DNA of 46,956 bases from Sutterella sp. Lineage in GTDB: Bacteria; Pseudomonadota; Gammaproteobacteria; Burkholderiales; Burkholderiaceae_F. Where the stretch lies: NCBI RefSeq assembly GCF_030539355.1, contig NZ_JAUNSF010000013.1, forward strand, positions 1 to 46,956, given 5' to 3'. Position numbers and translations under genes: made by a program. Below are positions 24,401 through 33,731 of the stretch, in pieces (the stretch's first letter is position 1; the number at the start of each line of letters is the position of its first letter). The notes under the pieces were generated by a model that ran no database searches, was not told the DNA's origin, and saw only the letters and a list, made by a program, of their open reading frames with translations.

Positions 24401-27400
24401 TCAGAACTCGAAGCGGTAGAGGAGATCAAGCGCCTGGTTGACGCCCGAGACCGCCTCGAGATAAAGCTTCGGCATCAGGCGGTAGCGCAGCGTGATCGTC
24501 GCGAGCGAGTCGAAGATGCCGATGCCGTACTTCACCTGCAGGCCGGGGAGCACGTAGGCCGAGACGACGACCTGCTGCGAGTCGCCCACGCCCGTGGTGT
24601 CGACGCCGAGTCCCTTGAGACCGACCGCGTCGCCCACCTCGGAGAGGATGCCGTTGCTCTGCGAGGTGCCGAGCCCGATCAGCATGCTCGTCATCATCGC
24701 CGAGCTGCTGCCGTCGTCGCTGCCGAGACCCTCGCCGCGCAGCAGGTACGAGAGCGCCTCCTGCTCGGAGAGCTCGGGGCTCGAGTAGATCGTCACCGTC
24801 GGCGCGGACGCCGTGCCCGTGACGCGGATGCCCGCCGTCACGTCGTCGGCCGTGTTCTCCGGATTGCGGATGGCGTCGATGCGCAGCGACGGGTTGTCCG
24901 TCGCGCCCGAGAAGAGGATCTGTCCGGTCTGGATCAGAAGATCCTGGCCGTAGGCGCGGAAGCGTCCCTCGGGGATGTTGATCTGGCCGACGAGGCCGAG
25001 ACCGCTCTTCAACATCACGACCTTGAGGGCGCCCGTGAGGCTCGCGCGCAAACCGTAAGCCGCGACGCGCACGTCGTCGCCGAGGATGACGTCAAGGTCG
25101 CTCTCGACGGGCAGGCCCTCGCCGCGGATCGTGATCGGATTGAGATCGGCGTCAAGCAGCACCTGGTCCTCCGAGACCGAGACATAGGAGGCAGGAAGAT
25201 CCTGCACCTCGACCGAGGACTTCGGAATCTCGATGCGGCCGTCGAGGCGCACACGCTCGGGCGAGGCCGTCACCACGGCGTTGCCCTTCACATCGATCTT
25301 CACCATCGGCGGGATCTCGACGTGAATGCCCTCGGTCGAGACGGAGGCGTCGGCGGTCCACTTCTTCAGGTTGCGCCAGTCGGCGCTGCCCGAGAGCTTC
25401 ACCGTCTCGGTCTTCGTCCTCACCTCGCCCTCGAGCTTCGACTGACGACCCGTGAAGGTGATCGTGAGGTCGGAGGGCTCCATCTCGATCGGAATGAAGT
25501 CGGCGGCGACGAGGATGCCGCGGGCGGACATCTCGCCCCTCAGTTCCGGCGCCTCGAGTGTTCCGCCCGGGCGCAGGTCCGCGTGCAGCGTCCCCGAGGC
25601 CTTCTCGTTGCGCGAGAGGAAGGGCTCGATCAGCGCGGGCGTGAGGTCATTTACCTGGATGCGGCCGTCAAGGCGGCGCTTCCCCATCGGGTCGATGACG
25701 GCGACCTGGCCCTCGACGGTGCCGTTACCGGCGGGCTTCAGGTCCCAGGCGAGCACGAGCCGCTGCCCGGAGAAGAGCGCGTGCGCGCGCAGGCGCTCGA
25801 ACTCGACGGGAATCGTCACGCCCTGCCAGTGGGTCGCGTAGCCGAGGCCGTCGCCGTTGAGTTCCGCGCGCACCGAGGGCATCGGATTCTTGTCGAGGTT
25901 CCAGTTCGCCTCGACCTCGGCCGTCACCGTGCCCGTGATCTCGTCGCGGCGCTTCGGCAGATAGGGCTTGAAGATGTCCATGTTGAGCTCGGTGAGCGCG
26001 AGGCGCGCCTTGCCGGAGCGCCCGAGCGTCATGGGCTCGGGCAGGCACACCTCGGCCTTGTCCCAGCGCCAGCAGTGCTCGCCGATCGTGAAGCGCTCGG
26101 TCTTCGGGTTCCAGTCGAGGGCCGCGGCCTTCGCGGCCTTGAAGTCCCCGGCGGGAGTGCCCACCACGGCCTCGGAGAGCGTGCCCTTCCAGGCGAAGGT
26201 GTCGCGCGAGAAACCGCCGTCGGCGGTGATCGTTCCGTGCACGGGCTCGCTCGAGACCTTGAGGTTCAGCCGGTGCCTGAGCTCGGTGCCGGTGAGCGAG
26301 ACCGAGACGTCCTCGATCTCCTGGCCCGAGGCGGTGATGCCGCTCACGGCCACGGAGAGGTCGCCCGAGATCTCGCCGTCGGCGAGCGAGTTCACTATGA
26401 AGGTGAGGCGGTCCGAGAAACTCGCGTTGTCGCCCGGGGGCGGCGGGGCCTTCGGCCTTGCGCCCGAGGGCTTTTCACCGGGCTTCGCCGGCGCCTGGCC
26501 CGTCCTGAAGGGCGAGTTCTTCAGATCCACGAAGACCTTCGCGGTCTCGAGCGAGAAAAGATCCTGCCACCCGAGCTTCGAGGCGGTGAGGTTCACCTTC
26601 GCGATCGGATGGGCGAGGCTGCCGGCGAGCTTCACCGTGCCCTCCGCCCTGCCCGTGAGACCGGGCACCGAGTTGGCGAGATCCGGAGCCTTGAGCGCCA
26701 GGTCGAGCGTGATGCCGCGCAGGTGCTCGACCTCGCCCGAGAGGTCGAGGGTGTTCTTTCCGAGGACCAGGTTGAGGTGACCGACCTTCCACGAGACCCC
26801 GTTCTCGCCCGAGAGAGCGGTGTTGAGCGTAAGCGGTATCTTCTCGATCGCGGCGGCGAGCTGCGCGGTGGCGCTGTCGATGCGGAAGGTGCCGTCCGGG
26901 CGCACGAGACCCGTGCTCGCGACCGTCGCCTCATCGAGCAGGAACGGGAACGCGCCGGGGAGTTCCTCGGCGTTCACGTCGGCGACCTTGAACTCACCCT
27001 TCCAGCTGATGTCGCGGGCGATCTTCGCATTGCCCTTCAGGGCGACATTGCCGAGCGGCGTCAGAACATCGAGCGCTCTGAGGGCGATCTCGCTGAAGGT
27101 GCCGTCCGCGTTGAAGGACACGGTGCCGTCGAGGCTCCTGCGCTCGCCGAGGATGGGCGCGGGCGCGTCCACGCGGGGCTTCGCCGTGAGCTCGGCGTGC
27201 CAGTCGCCCGGCGTGCCGGAGGCCTTGAGCGAGAAGCCGCTCACGCGGTAGCGGCTCCGCATCAGGGTGTCCGAGAGCGGCGGCGCGTAGGCCATGGGAC
27301 TCGGCTCGGGCGCGAGCGCCCGCTTGGGCGGCAGTCCCTGCTTCGCACGCTCCTCGGCCACCTTGCGGTCAAGTTCATCGAGGTCCGTGGTGAGAACGAA

Positions 27401-29188
27401 TTCCTTCGGCTTCTCGCCGGCTGCCGCAGGCGCGGCCGCGACCGGCAGATCCGGCATCGCCGGGTTGACGGGAGAGGCGGCGGGCTTCTCCTCAGAGGTC
27501 GTCTCCTCCGTCTTCTGAGCGGGCTCAGCAGCCTCGGCCGACTCGGCGGCCGGAGCCGCCGTCTGGGTCGAAGCGGCGGCGGTGGCTGAGGCGGTTGCGG
27601 CAGCGGGGGCAGGAACATTGATGAGCGCGGGAATGCGCAGTTCCTCGGCGGCGACTTCGAGGCTGAAGGGGAGCTCGGCCTTCGAGGCGTCGGCCGCTGC
27701 CCTGAGCGTGAGATCCGCGATGCCCTTCAGGTCGGCCGAGACGGCGAGTTCGCCGCCCACGTCACCCGAGACCGAGAAGCCGAGCGTCGTGTCGGGTGTG
27801 TCGGCCCTGAGGCCCGCGATCTCGAGCCACGGGGCGGCGTCCGCGTGGACGGACCCTGAAGCGGCGACGGGCCAGGTGCCCGCGAGCGTCGCGTCAGCCG
27901 TGAGCGTGATGTCGGCGACCGACGAGGCGAGCTCGAGATCCTTCACCGCGACCTTCGAGCCCTCGGCGCTCGCGGCGAGCGTGAGGCTCGTGAGCTCGAA
28001 GGGAGCGAGCACGGGCAGCGTCTCCGCGCCCGGAATGCCCTCCACGACGACGTCGGTGAGGGCGAGTCTGTCCACCTCGACCGCGAGCGGAACCGACACC
28101 TCGGGGAGCGCAGGCATCAGGGGCTTCGCGAAGAATGCCCGGAACTGCTCGGTGAAGGCCTGCGCGGCGGAGGGGACTTCCTCCTTCGCGGCCTTGGCAG
28201 GCTCGCCAGCCTCGCCGGCTTCGGCCTGAGCCACGGCGGCGGGTTCCGCGGCGTTCTCCGCGGGAGCGGCCGGTGCCGGCGATCCAGCGGGTGCCGCGGG
28301 GGACTCGGCTGCGGTTTCCGCCGCGGCCGGGAGCGGCGCGGCTTCAGGAGCGGCGGCGGGTTCCGCTGCGGCGGTGTTTTCTGATGAGGCGGCTGGCGCG
28401 ACGGGCGCGGCCGACTCAGGAGCGGCGTCAGCGGCAGGCGCCGACGCATCGGGCTGGGGCGTTCCGGAAACTTCAGAAGTTGCGGGAGCCCCGTCGGCAG
28501 GCGCTTCGGCGGCTTGCGCAAGCTTCACACGGGCGCCGTCGAGCGTCAGGTTCGCGACATGCGCGCGGCGGCCGTCGAAGTCGGCGGCGAGCGTGAGTGA
28601 GCGCACACTCACGTCCGCGGGCTCCACGCCGGCGGCGAGTTCGCCGAGGTCGAACCCGGGAATGGTGAGGATGCCGTCGCGGAGCGCCGCGCCGGTCTTC
28701 AGGCTCCCGAGCGAGAGGTCGGTGCCCGGCATCGAGAACTTCAGGTTCGTGAGCTCGAGCACGTCAACCGAGACGGGCCAGGGAAGGCGCATTGCCGCGG
28801 GAAGGTCGAGCGGTGCCGTGTCCTCGGGTGCCGGCTCGGAGGCGGGGATCGCCTCCGGATCGATCGCGGCGGTCGTGTCCGTGAGCGCGAGGCGCGCGAC
28901 ACGCGCCTCCTTGTCGAAGAGCCGCCTCCAGTCGAGCGAGAGCTCGAGGAGCCCGGCCTTCACGTCAACGCCGGGCGAGCTCCAGCCCACGTCCTTCACG
29001 CGCAGGTCGCTCCAGCCACCCTCGACCGCGCCGATCGAGAGCCCCGGCACCCAGCGGTCCGCGGCCTTGCCGACGAGCGAGAGCCCGGGCGGCGTGAGCA
29101 CGAGGAAGGCCGCCGCGGCGACGATGAAGACGACGAGGGAGAGAAGGACCGCGAAGGCCCCGAGCACGATGCGAACCGGACGGGCCAT
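24401..29188 (-). CDS. tamB: TamB, translocation and assembly module inner-membrane component
   Basis: 1595 aa from the ATG at 29188, one nt after the tamA stop. An N-terminal membrane anchor (IVLGAFAVLLSLVVFIVAAAAFLVL) is followed by very long beta-rich repeats. The C-terminal DUF490/TamB domain has VVMLKSGLGLVGQINIPEGRFRAYGQDLLI-type sequence and ends in LDLLYRFEF. TamB bridges the inner membrane to TamA and supports outer-membrane protein insertion and phospholipid transport. Two long Ala/Pro/Glu insertions at about residues 230-340 and 529-600 interrupt the beta structure. They are unusual for TamB, and the protein is longer than E. coli TamB (1259 aa) mainly because of them. A smaller Pro-rich patch sits near residue 905. 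Confidence 0.93.
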   Translation of the reverse strand: MARPVRIVLGAFAVLLSLVVFIVAAAAFLVLTPPGLSLVGKAADRWVPGLSIGAVEGGWSDLRVKDVGWSSPGVDVKAGLLELSLDWRRLFDKEARVARLALTDTTAAIDPEAIPASEPAPEDTAPLDLPAAMRLPWPVSVDVLELTNLKFSMPGTDLSLGSLKTGAALRDGILTIPGFDLGELAAGVEPADVSVRSLTLAADFDGRRAHVANLTLDGARVKLAQAAEAPADGAPATSEVSGTPQPDASAPAADAAPESAAPVAPAASSENTAAAEPAAAPEAAPLPAAAETAAESPAAPAGSPAPAAPAENAAEPAAVAQAEAGEAGEPAKAAKEEVPSAAQAFTEQFRAFFAKPLMPALPEVSVPLAVEVDRLALTDVVVEGIPGAETLPVLAPFELTSLTLAASAEGSKVAVKDLELASSVADITLTADATLAGTWPVAASGSVHADAAPWLEIAGLRADTPDTTLGFSVSGDVGGELAVSADLKGIADLTLRAAADASKAELPFSLEVAAEELRIPALINVPAPAAATASATAAASTQTAAPAAESAEAAEPAQKTEETTSEEKPAASPVNPAMPDLPVAAAPAAAGEKPKEFVLTTDLDELDRKVAEERAKQGLPPKRALAPEPSPMAYAPPLSDTLMRSRYRVSGFSLKASGTPGDWHAELTAKPRVDAPAPILGERRSLDGTVSFNADGTFSEIALRALDVLTPLGNVALKGNAKIARDISWKGEFKVADVNAEELPGAFPFLLDEATVASTGLVRPDGTFRIDSATAQLAAAIEKIPLTLNTALSGENGVSWKVGHLNLVLGKNTLDLSGEVEHLRGITLDLALKAPDLANSVPGLTGRAEGTVKLAGSLAHPIAKVNLTASKLGWQDLFSLETAKVFVDLKNSPFRTGQAPAKPGEKPSGARPKAPPPPGDNASFSDRLTFIVNSLADGEISGDLSVAVSGITASGQEIEDVSVSLTGTELRHRLNLKVSSEPVHGTITADGGFSRDTFAWKGTLSEAVVGTPAGDFKAAKAAALDWNPKTERFTIGEHCWRWDKAEVCLPEPMTLGRSGKARLALTELNMDIFKPYLPKRRDEITGTVTAEVEANWNLDKNPMPSVRAELNGDGLGYATHWQGVTIPVEFERLRAHALFSGQRLVLAWDLKPAGNGTVEGQVAVIDPMGKRRLDGRIQVNDLTPALIEPFLSRNEKASGTLHADLRPGGTLEAPELRGEMSARGILVAADFIPIEMEPSDLTITFTGRQSKLEGEVRTKTETVKLSGSADWRNLKKWTADASVSTEGIHVEIPPMVKIDVKGNAVVTASPERVRLDGRIEIPKSSVEVQDLPASYVSVSEDQVLLDADLNPITIRGEGLPVESDLDVILGDDVRVAAYGLRASLTGALKVVMLKSGLGLVGQINIPEGRFRAYGQDLLIQTGQILFSGATDNPSLRIDAIRNPENTADDVTAGIRVTGTASAPTVTIYSSPELSEQEALSYLLRGEGLGSDDGSSSAMMTSMLIGLGTSQSNGILSEVGDAVGLKGLGVDTTGVGDSQQVVVSAYVLPGLQVKYGIGIFDSLATITLRYRLMPKLYLEAVSGVNQALDLLYRFEF

Positions 29189-29189
29189 G

Positions 29190-30938
29190 TCAGAGCTCCG
29201 GGCCGAGGCCGATGTAGAAGGTGAAGCCGTGGCGCTCGCTGTCACCCACGGGGCGCGCGATGTCGAACTTCACCGGGCCCACAGGCGACTGCCAGCGGAT
29301 GCCGACGCCCGAGCCCACCTTGAAGTTCGTCGAGCTGAAGCGGTCGACCGCCTCGCCCGCGTCCACGAAGACCGCGCCCCACCAGGCGCCGGTCACGTTG
29401 TACTGGTACTCGATGCTCGCCGTGAGGAGGCGCTGTGCGCCGCGCAGTTCGCCCGAGCTGTCCTTGGGCGAAATCGACTTGTAGTCGTAGCCGCGCACGC
29501 TGCGGTCGCCGCCCGCGAAGAAACGCAGGTCCGGCGGCACGGCGTCGAAGTTGTTCGAGTCGATCCAGCCGAAGGCGTAGCGGCCGATGAAGCGGTGCTT
29601 CTGGGCGAGCGAGCGGATGATCGCGCCCTGCGCGTTGACGGCCCAGAAGTCGATGTCCGAGCCCCAGAGCTTGCGCGCGATGTCGAACGAATACCGCTGC
29701 GAGTCGCCCCAGCTCGGCATCGCGCCGCCGCGCGAACGGGTGCGCGAGAACGAGATGCCCGGGTAGATCACCATCGTGGCGGTGTCGGTGAGACCCTGTT
29801 CGAAGTTGTCGTACAGCCAGTGCAGATTCACGGACCGCTGCCACCCTTCGGCGAGGTTCCAGTACCTCGCGCCCATGAGGGTGGTCTGCATCGACTTCGT
29901 GTCGTTCAGATTGGTGTTCTTGAAACCGCCCTGCAGGAGCCAGTATTCCTGCAGCGGATTCTCGATCACCGGGATCTTGTAGCTGAAGTCAACCTCCTGC
30001 TCCTTGGCGGAGATGCTCGTCTCGAAGGTGAGGCTGTGACCGCGCGAGTTGATCCAGGGCTTTGTCCATTCGCTCGAGAAGCGCGGACCCACGTCGGTCG
30101 AGTAGCCGATGCCCACCTCAACGAGGTTCCTCGTTCTCGGCGTGAGCGTGCCCGTGAGCGGCAGCGACCGCGTCTCGGCGTTGCCATTGTGGAAATCCGG
30201 CGCGACGACGGCGGAGTTGAACCAGCCCGTGTCGGCGAGGTTTTCGTTCAACTGCGCGAGTTTGTCCGACGTGTAGGGCTCGCCCTCCTTGAAGGGGATG
30301 AGCGGATCGAGCACATCCTGGTCGATCTGGGAGCCGGTGAATTCGAGCGGACCGAAGTTCCAGCGCTGCCCCGAGTCGAAGGTGAGGCGCCACCAGGCCT
30401 CGCGGCGCGACGGGGCCACCGCGAGATCGTTCTCGACGAACTGGCCGTGGAAGTAGCCCTTGCGGAGCGCGAGGCTCTGCACGGTCTTCTTGAAGGTCTC
30501 GTATTCGCCGTGGTGAAGCACGGCGCCCTTGTGAGGCAGGTTCTCAAGGAGCTTCCTGAAGTCCTCGTCATCGGCGCACTCGCCGCGCAGCGTGAGGCGC
30601 GCGCCAGAGATGAGGACCGGCTCGCCGGCATCAACCTTCACGGAGAGCTCGCGGGGCGTGTCGCTGCCCTCGGCGGGCTCGGGGCCCCAGGTGAAGGTGA
30701 TCTTCGGCGCGTAGTAGCCGAGCGCCCTCAGACCCGTGCGGATGCCCGTGCGGATCTGCGCGCGGTAGCGGCTCTCGAGCGAGATCGAGTCGAGCCCGAG
30801 GCTTGAGAGCTGGGCCCGGACATTGTCGTTGAGCGCGCCTTCGAGTCCCTCGAGCCGATACGAAAAGTCCGCGGCGCTGCAGGTGAGTGCAGCGCCGCAG
30901 ACGGCTGTGAAAGCGAGGCGCTTCAGAAGGTGTGACAC
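29190..30938 (-). CDS. tamA: TamA, outer-membrane BAM-like assembly protein
   Basis: 582 aa from a GTG at 30938. Longer in-frame starts at 31013 and 31043 place extra residues ahead of a clear signal peptide (VSHLLKRLAFTAVCGAALTCSA), and the likely transcription start near 30980 excludes them. POTRA-type domains occupy about residues 25-245 (TGIRTGLRALGYYAPKITF, HGEYETFKKTVQSLALRKGYF, YTSDKLAQLNENLADTGWF). A 16-strand Omp85 barrel follows, with the lid-loop signature RFFAGGDRSVRGYDY, the VRGY motif of the family. The end, FYIGLGPEL, lacks the final aromatic that barrel proteins often have. TamA forms the outer-membrane pore of the TamAB module. The tamB gene follows at once. Confidence 0.92.
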   Translation of the reverse strand: MSHLLKRLAFTAVCGAALTCSAADFSYRLEGLEGALNDNVRAQLSSLGLDSISLESRYRAQIRTGIRTGLRALGYYAPKITFTWGPEPAEGSDTPRELSVKVDAGEPVLISGARLTLRGECADDEDFRKLLENLPHKGAVLHHGEYETFKKTVQSLALRKGYFHGQFVENDLAVAPSRREAWWRLTFDSGQRWNFGPLEFTGSQIDQDVLDPLIPFKEGEPYTSDKLAQLNENLADTGWFNSAVVAPDFHNGNAETRSLPLTGTLTPRTRNLVEVGIGYSTDVGPRFSSEWTKPWINSRGHSLTFETSISAKEQEVDFSYKIPVIENPLQEYWLLQGGFKNTNLNDTKSMQTTLMGARYWNLAEGWQRSVNLHWLYDNFEQGLTDTATMVIYPGISFSRTRSRGGAMPSWGDSQRYSFDIARKLWGSDIDFWAVNAQGAIIRSLAQKHRFIGRYAFGWIDSNNFDAVPPDLRFFAGGDRSVRGYDYKSISPKDSSGELRGAQRLLTASIEYQYNVTGAWWGAVFVDAGEAVDRFSSTNFKVGSGVGIRWQSPVGPVKFDIARPVGDSERHGFTFYIGLGPEL

Positions 30939-30986
30939 GAGGAATCGTCCGGCGGAAGGGAAAAGGTTCACGGGAAATCCGCTCCA

Positions 30987-31013
30987 ATTGTATGACAGGG
31001 AATGCTCTGTCAT
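30987..31013 (-). promoter_or_regulatory. tamA promoter -10 with overlapping palindrome
   Basis: On the minus strand the -10 box TACAAT (30987-30992) abuts a perfect inverted repeat ATGACAG-N8-CTGTCAT (30992-31013). The repeat would cover the promoter, so it may be an operator. This placement also supports the GTG start at 30938. Confidence 0.5.
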
Positions 31014-31096
31014 TGAGAACGGATTTTTTTCCAACTTTTTCACACTTTCCGCTGTGGACGGTCCTCTTTCGACACGGGAGTGTTTTCTGAAACGGC

Positions 31097-31744
31097 TCAG
31101 GCGACGGGTTTCGGCTCAGCCGCGGCAGGCGCGGGAGCCGCGGCGGGCTTCGGCGCAGGCTCGGCGGCGGGCTTGGGAGCCGGCTCGGCGGCGGGCTTGG
31201 GTGCAGCCTTCGGGGCGGCGGGCTTCTTCGCGGGGGCCTTCCTCGGCGCCTTCGGAGCGGCAGGCTTTGCAGCGGGAGCAGGCTTCGCCTCGGCCTTCGG
31301 CGCCGGCTTCTCAGCGGGCTTTTCGGCAGGCTTGGCCGCGGCAGGGGCGGCGGGCTTCGCGGCCGGCTTCCTTGCAGCAGGCCTGGCGGCGGGCTTCGCG
31401 GCAGCCCTGGGAGCGGCCTTCTTCGGCGCGGCCTTGGGGGCGGCGGGCTTGGCGGCAGGCTTCGCCGCAGGCGCGGCCTTCGCCTCGGCCTTCGGCGCCG
31501 GCTTCTCAGCGGGCTTCGCGGGCTTCTCAGCCTTGGCAGCCTTCTCGGCCTTCTTCGGCTTCTCCGCCTTCGGGGCCTTCTCAGCCTTCTTCGCCGAAGC
31601 CTCAAGAAGCGTGCGGACCGCCTCGGAGATCGCGAGGCGGATGGCCTCCTCCGGGGTGAGTCCCGTCTTCGCGAGTCCCTCGGAGAGCTGACGCAGCGTG
31701 CTGCTGTCAAGCTTCATCTTGGTCTTGATTTTGATTTTCGGCAT
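31097..31744 (-). CDS. Histone H1-like Lys/Ala/Pro-rich DNA-binding protein
   Basis: 215 aa with a strong AGGAGGT site. Residues 1-50 (PKIKIKTKMKLDSSTLRQLSEGLAKTG, TPEEAIRLAISEAV) form a small domain that could be folded. The rest is low-complexity Lys/Ala/Pro with PAKP, KPAA and PKAE-type repeats (AEKPAPKAEAK occurs several times). Such tails are like eukaryotic histone H1 and bacterial AlgP/HctB/BpH1-type proteins, and should bind DNA or RNA through charge. It may help compact the nucleoid or regulate transcription. The long repeats make length variation between strains likely. A TTCCCTG/CAGGGAA hairpin lies in its leader. Confidence 0.75.
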   Translation of the reverse strand: MPKIKIKTKMKLDSSTLRQLSEGLAKTGLTPEEAIRLAISEAVRTLLEASAKKAEKAPKAEKPKKAEKAAKAEKPAKPAEKPAPKAEAKAAPAAKPAAKPAAPKAAPKKAAPRAAAKPAARPAARKPAAKPAAPAAAKPAEKPAEKPAPKAEAKPAPAAKPAAPKAPRKAPAKKPAAPKAAPKPAAEPAPKPAAEPAPKPAAAPAPAAAEPKPVA

Positions 31745-31817
31745 GGCTGGACCTCCTGCATCTCATCCGGAGCGAAGTCGTTCGGGGCTGCCGGCTTTCC
31801 GGATACAGTTTCGATTC

Positions 31818-31836
31818 TTCCCTGTTTTTCAGGGAA
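31818..31836 (-). promoter_or_regulatory. Perfect hairpin in the leader of the histone-like gene
   Basis: TTCCCTG-TTTTT-CAGGGAA has 7-bp arms and a 5-nt loop. It lies about 75 nt before the start codon and could be an RNA hairpin or a protein-binding site. Nothing in the sequence decides between these. Confidence 0.4.
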
Positions 31837-31896
31837 TGTAAGGTTCACTCTATCACGACAAAATGACAAAGTGAACAGGCGGAAACGCGGCCGACG

Positions 31897-31935
31897 AAAA
31901 GCCCGCCGGGCGTGAGATGCACCGACGGGCTTCGG
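31897..31935 (-). terminator. Intrinsic terminator of the ribbon-helix-helix gene
   Basis: On the minus strand AAGCCCGTCGG pairs with CCGGCGGGCTT (one G-U) across a 12-nt loop and is followed by TTTTCG. It lies about 70 nt past the stop of the gene at 32002. Confidence 0.75.
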
Positions 31936-32001
31936 ATTTTCATGAAAACGGCTGCGGCAGAGCGGAAGACAGGAACTTCGCCCGGCCGGGGAGGAGGGGC
32001 T

Positions 32002-32244
32002 TTACCGTGAGCTGTCCCTGAACACGGCGCCGCCGTTCTCGTCCTCGGGCTGCCACCAGACGAGGCTGTCGCGCCTCAGCGCTTCCTCAAGGTAGCCCCT
32101 CAGGGCGTGGGAGAGGAAGATATGGTCGCGCCTGGCGAGCTCGTCGGCGGCTTCCTTCAATTCCTTCGGTATTCGGCTGCTGACCACCGCCGTTCCGTTC
32201 TCTGACATCGAGAGCGGCGTCGGTCCGTTCTGCAAACTTGACAT
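32002..32244 (-). CDS. Ribbon-helix-helix DNA-binding protein (antitoxin-like)
   Basis: 80 aa from the ATG at 32244, which has GGAG and AGGAAA upstream. Longer in-frame starts lack support. After a polar stretch, residues about 17-55 form a ribbon-helix-helix: a strand (AVVSSRIP), then helices KELKEAADELARRD and SHALRGYLEEALRRD. This is the pattern of CopG/RelB/DinJ-type repressors and antitoxins. No toxin gene accompanies it, and a clear terminator follows, so it is a monocistronic, orphan regulator here. It is transcribed divergently from an MFS transporter, which it might regulate. That is inference from position. Confidence 0.65.
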   Translation of the reverse strand: MSSLQNGPTPLSMSENGTAVVSSRIPKELKEAADELARRDHIFLSHALRGYLEEALRRDSLVWWQPEDENGGAVFRDSSR

Positions 32245-32469
32245 TTTCCTGGGCTCCAGTTTTTTCGAGTGAGAGGGAGTGTCCGCCGTCGGCCCGGACG
32301 GCAAGGAGCACAAGGCGCATGATACTCACGCCCGCAGGGAAACACACCCCGGACTGATACTCTTCTCTTGCTATCCGGACAAAAAAAGCGTTAAGGTTTT
32401 CAACATCCCGACCGCTACCCGGCCTCGTCTCCCGGCCGAAAGTCCACTTTTCCGCCCCGTCTACACGCC

Positions 32470-33696
32470 ATGCGCTGGCAGCCTCTTCTCAAGGTTCTCG
32501 TCCTCCCGCTCTGCCTGCACTCCTGCGCGACCGGCATGCGCTTCACGGCCACGCTCGACGCGCTCTCGCGCGGCGCGAGTTCCTTCGAGGTGGGTGCGAT
32601 GCTCGCCTGCGTCTCGCTCGCGCCGGCGCTGCTCGCCGTGCAGACGGGCCGGTGGCTTGACACGGGCGGCCCGAAGGCACCCGTCGTCACGGCGATGTTC
32701 ACGGCGGCCTGCGCCGGGCTCGCGCCGCTCGTGACGCAGCACTCGGCCTTCGGACTCGTTCCGCTCTTTCTCGCGTGCTTCCTCGCGGGCCTCTCCTTCA
32801 TGCTGCTCAACACGGTGGCGCAGCGCCTCACGGGTGACATCTGCGCGCCCGAGGACCGGCAGACGGGCTTCACCGTGCTCTCGCTCGTGACGGCGACGAG
32901 CAACCTCGCCACCCCCGTGATCGCGGGGTACCTGATCGAGCACATCTCGTTCGCGGCCTTCTACGTCTGGTGCCTCATCGCGCCGGTGATCCTCGCGCTC
33001 CTCCTCTCGATGCCCTTCATGCGCGGATTGCTCGTCAAGCGCAGCCGCGACGGCGCCGCCGCGGCGAAGCCCGCAGCGACAGCGGAGGAGAAGCGCCGCC
33101 GCAGCTCGCTCGACTTCATGCGCGACCGGCCGATGCAGGCGGTGCTCCTCGCATCCGTCGTGATCTCGATCGCCTGGGAAGTGGGCAACCTCCTCATTCC
33201 GGTCTACTGCGCCCACGCCGGACTCTCGCCCTCGGCGATCGGCTGGGTGCTCGCGAGCTTCGCCTCGGCCACCTTCGTCGTGCGCGTGATCATGCCCGCG
33301 CTCTTCCGCTTCGTGAAGGAATGGCACATGATCGCGATGACGCTCGCCATCTCGGCGACGGCCTTCGCGCTCTTTCCGCTCTTCACGACGCTCCCGCCCC
33401 TCATGGGCGCGGCCTTCCTCCTCGGACTGGGCTTGGGGGCGTCGCTGCCCAACATGATGTCCCTGGTCTACCTCTTCGCCCCGGGCGACCGCATCGGCGA
33501 GGCGATCGGCTTCCGCCTCATGCTCATCAACGCGGCGAAGACCGTCTTCCCGATCGGCGCGGGCGCGCTCGGCGCCGTGATCGGCGCCGGGGCGTCGCTC
33601 ATGGCGCTCGCGGTCTTCACCGCGGGGGGCTTTCTCTACACGCTCAGCGCCTCGAAGTGCGTACTCGCGCGCATGAAGGAGCGCCGCGGCCTCTGA
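32470..33696 (+). CDS. MFS transporter
   Basis: 408 aa with twelve hydrophobic segments split by a charged central loop (VKRSRDGAAAAKPAATAEEKRRRSSLDF). MFS motif A appears as TGRWLDTGGPK after helix 2. The second half contains WEVGNLLIPVYCAHAGLSPSAIGWVLASFAS and GAAFLLGLGLGASLPNMMSLVYLFAPGDRIGEA, common in MFS proteins of broad drug/metabolite efflux type. The start ATG at 32470 lacks a clear ribosome-binding site. The substrate is unknown. The gene is divergent from the ribbon-helix-helix gene 225 nt away. Confidence 0.8.
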   Translation: MRWQPLLKVLVLPLCLHSCATGMRFTATLDALSRGASSFEVGAMLACVSLAPALLAVQTGRWLDTGGPKAPVVTAMFTAACAGLAPLVTQHSAFGLVPLFLACFLAGLSFMLLNTVAQRLTGDICAPEDRQTGFTVLSLVTATSNLATPVIAGYLIEHISFAAFYVWCLIAPVILALLLSMPFMRGLLVKRSRDGAAAAKPAATAEEKRRRSSLDFMRDRPMQAVLLASVVISIAWEVGNLLIPVYCAHAGLSPSAIGWVLASFASATFVVRVIMPALFRFVKEWHMIAMTLAISATAFALFPLFTTLPPLMGAAFLLGLGLGASLPNMMSLVYLFAPGDRIGEAIGFRLMLINAAKTVFPIGAGALGAVIGAGASLMALAVFTAGGFLYTLSASKCVLARMKERRGL

Positions 33697-33731
33697 GCCC
33701 GGCACTTCCACGGACCACGCCTTCCTTACCT

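Noticed and set aside
25322..27589. 755-codon plus-strand frame
   Set aside because: It is antisense to tamB and has the composition of a shadow frame.
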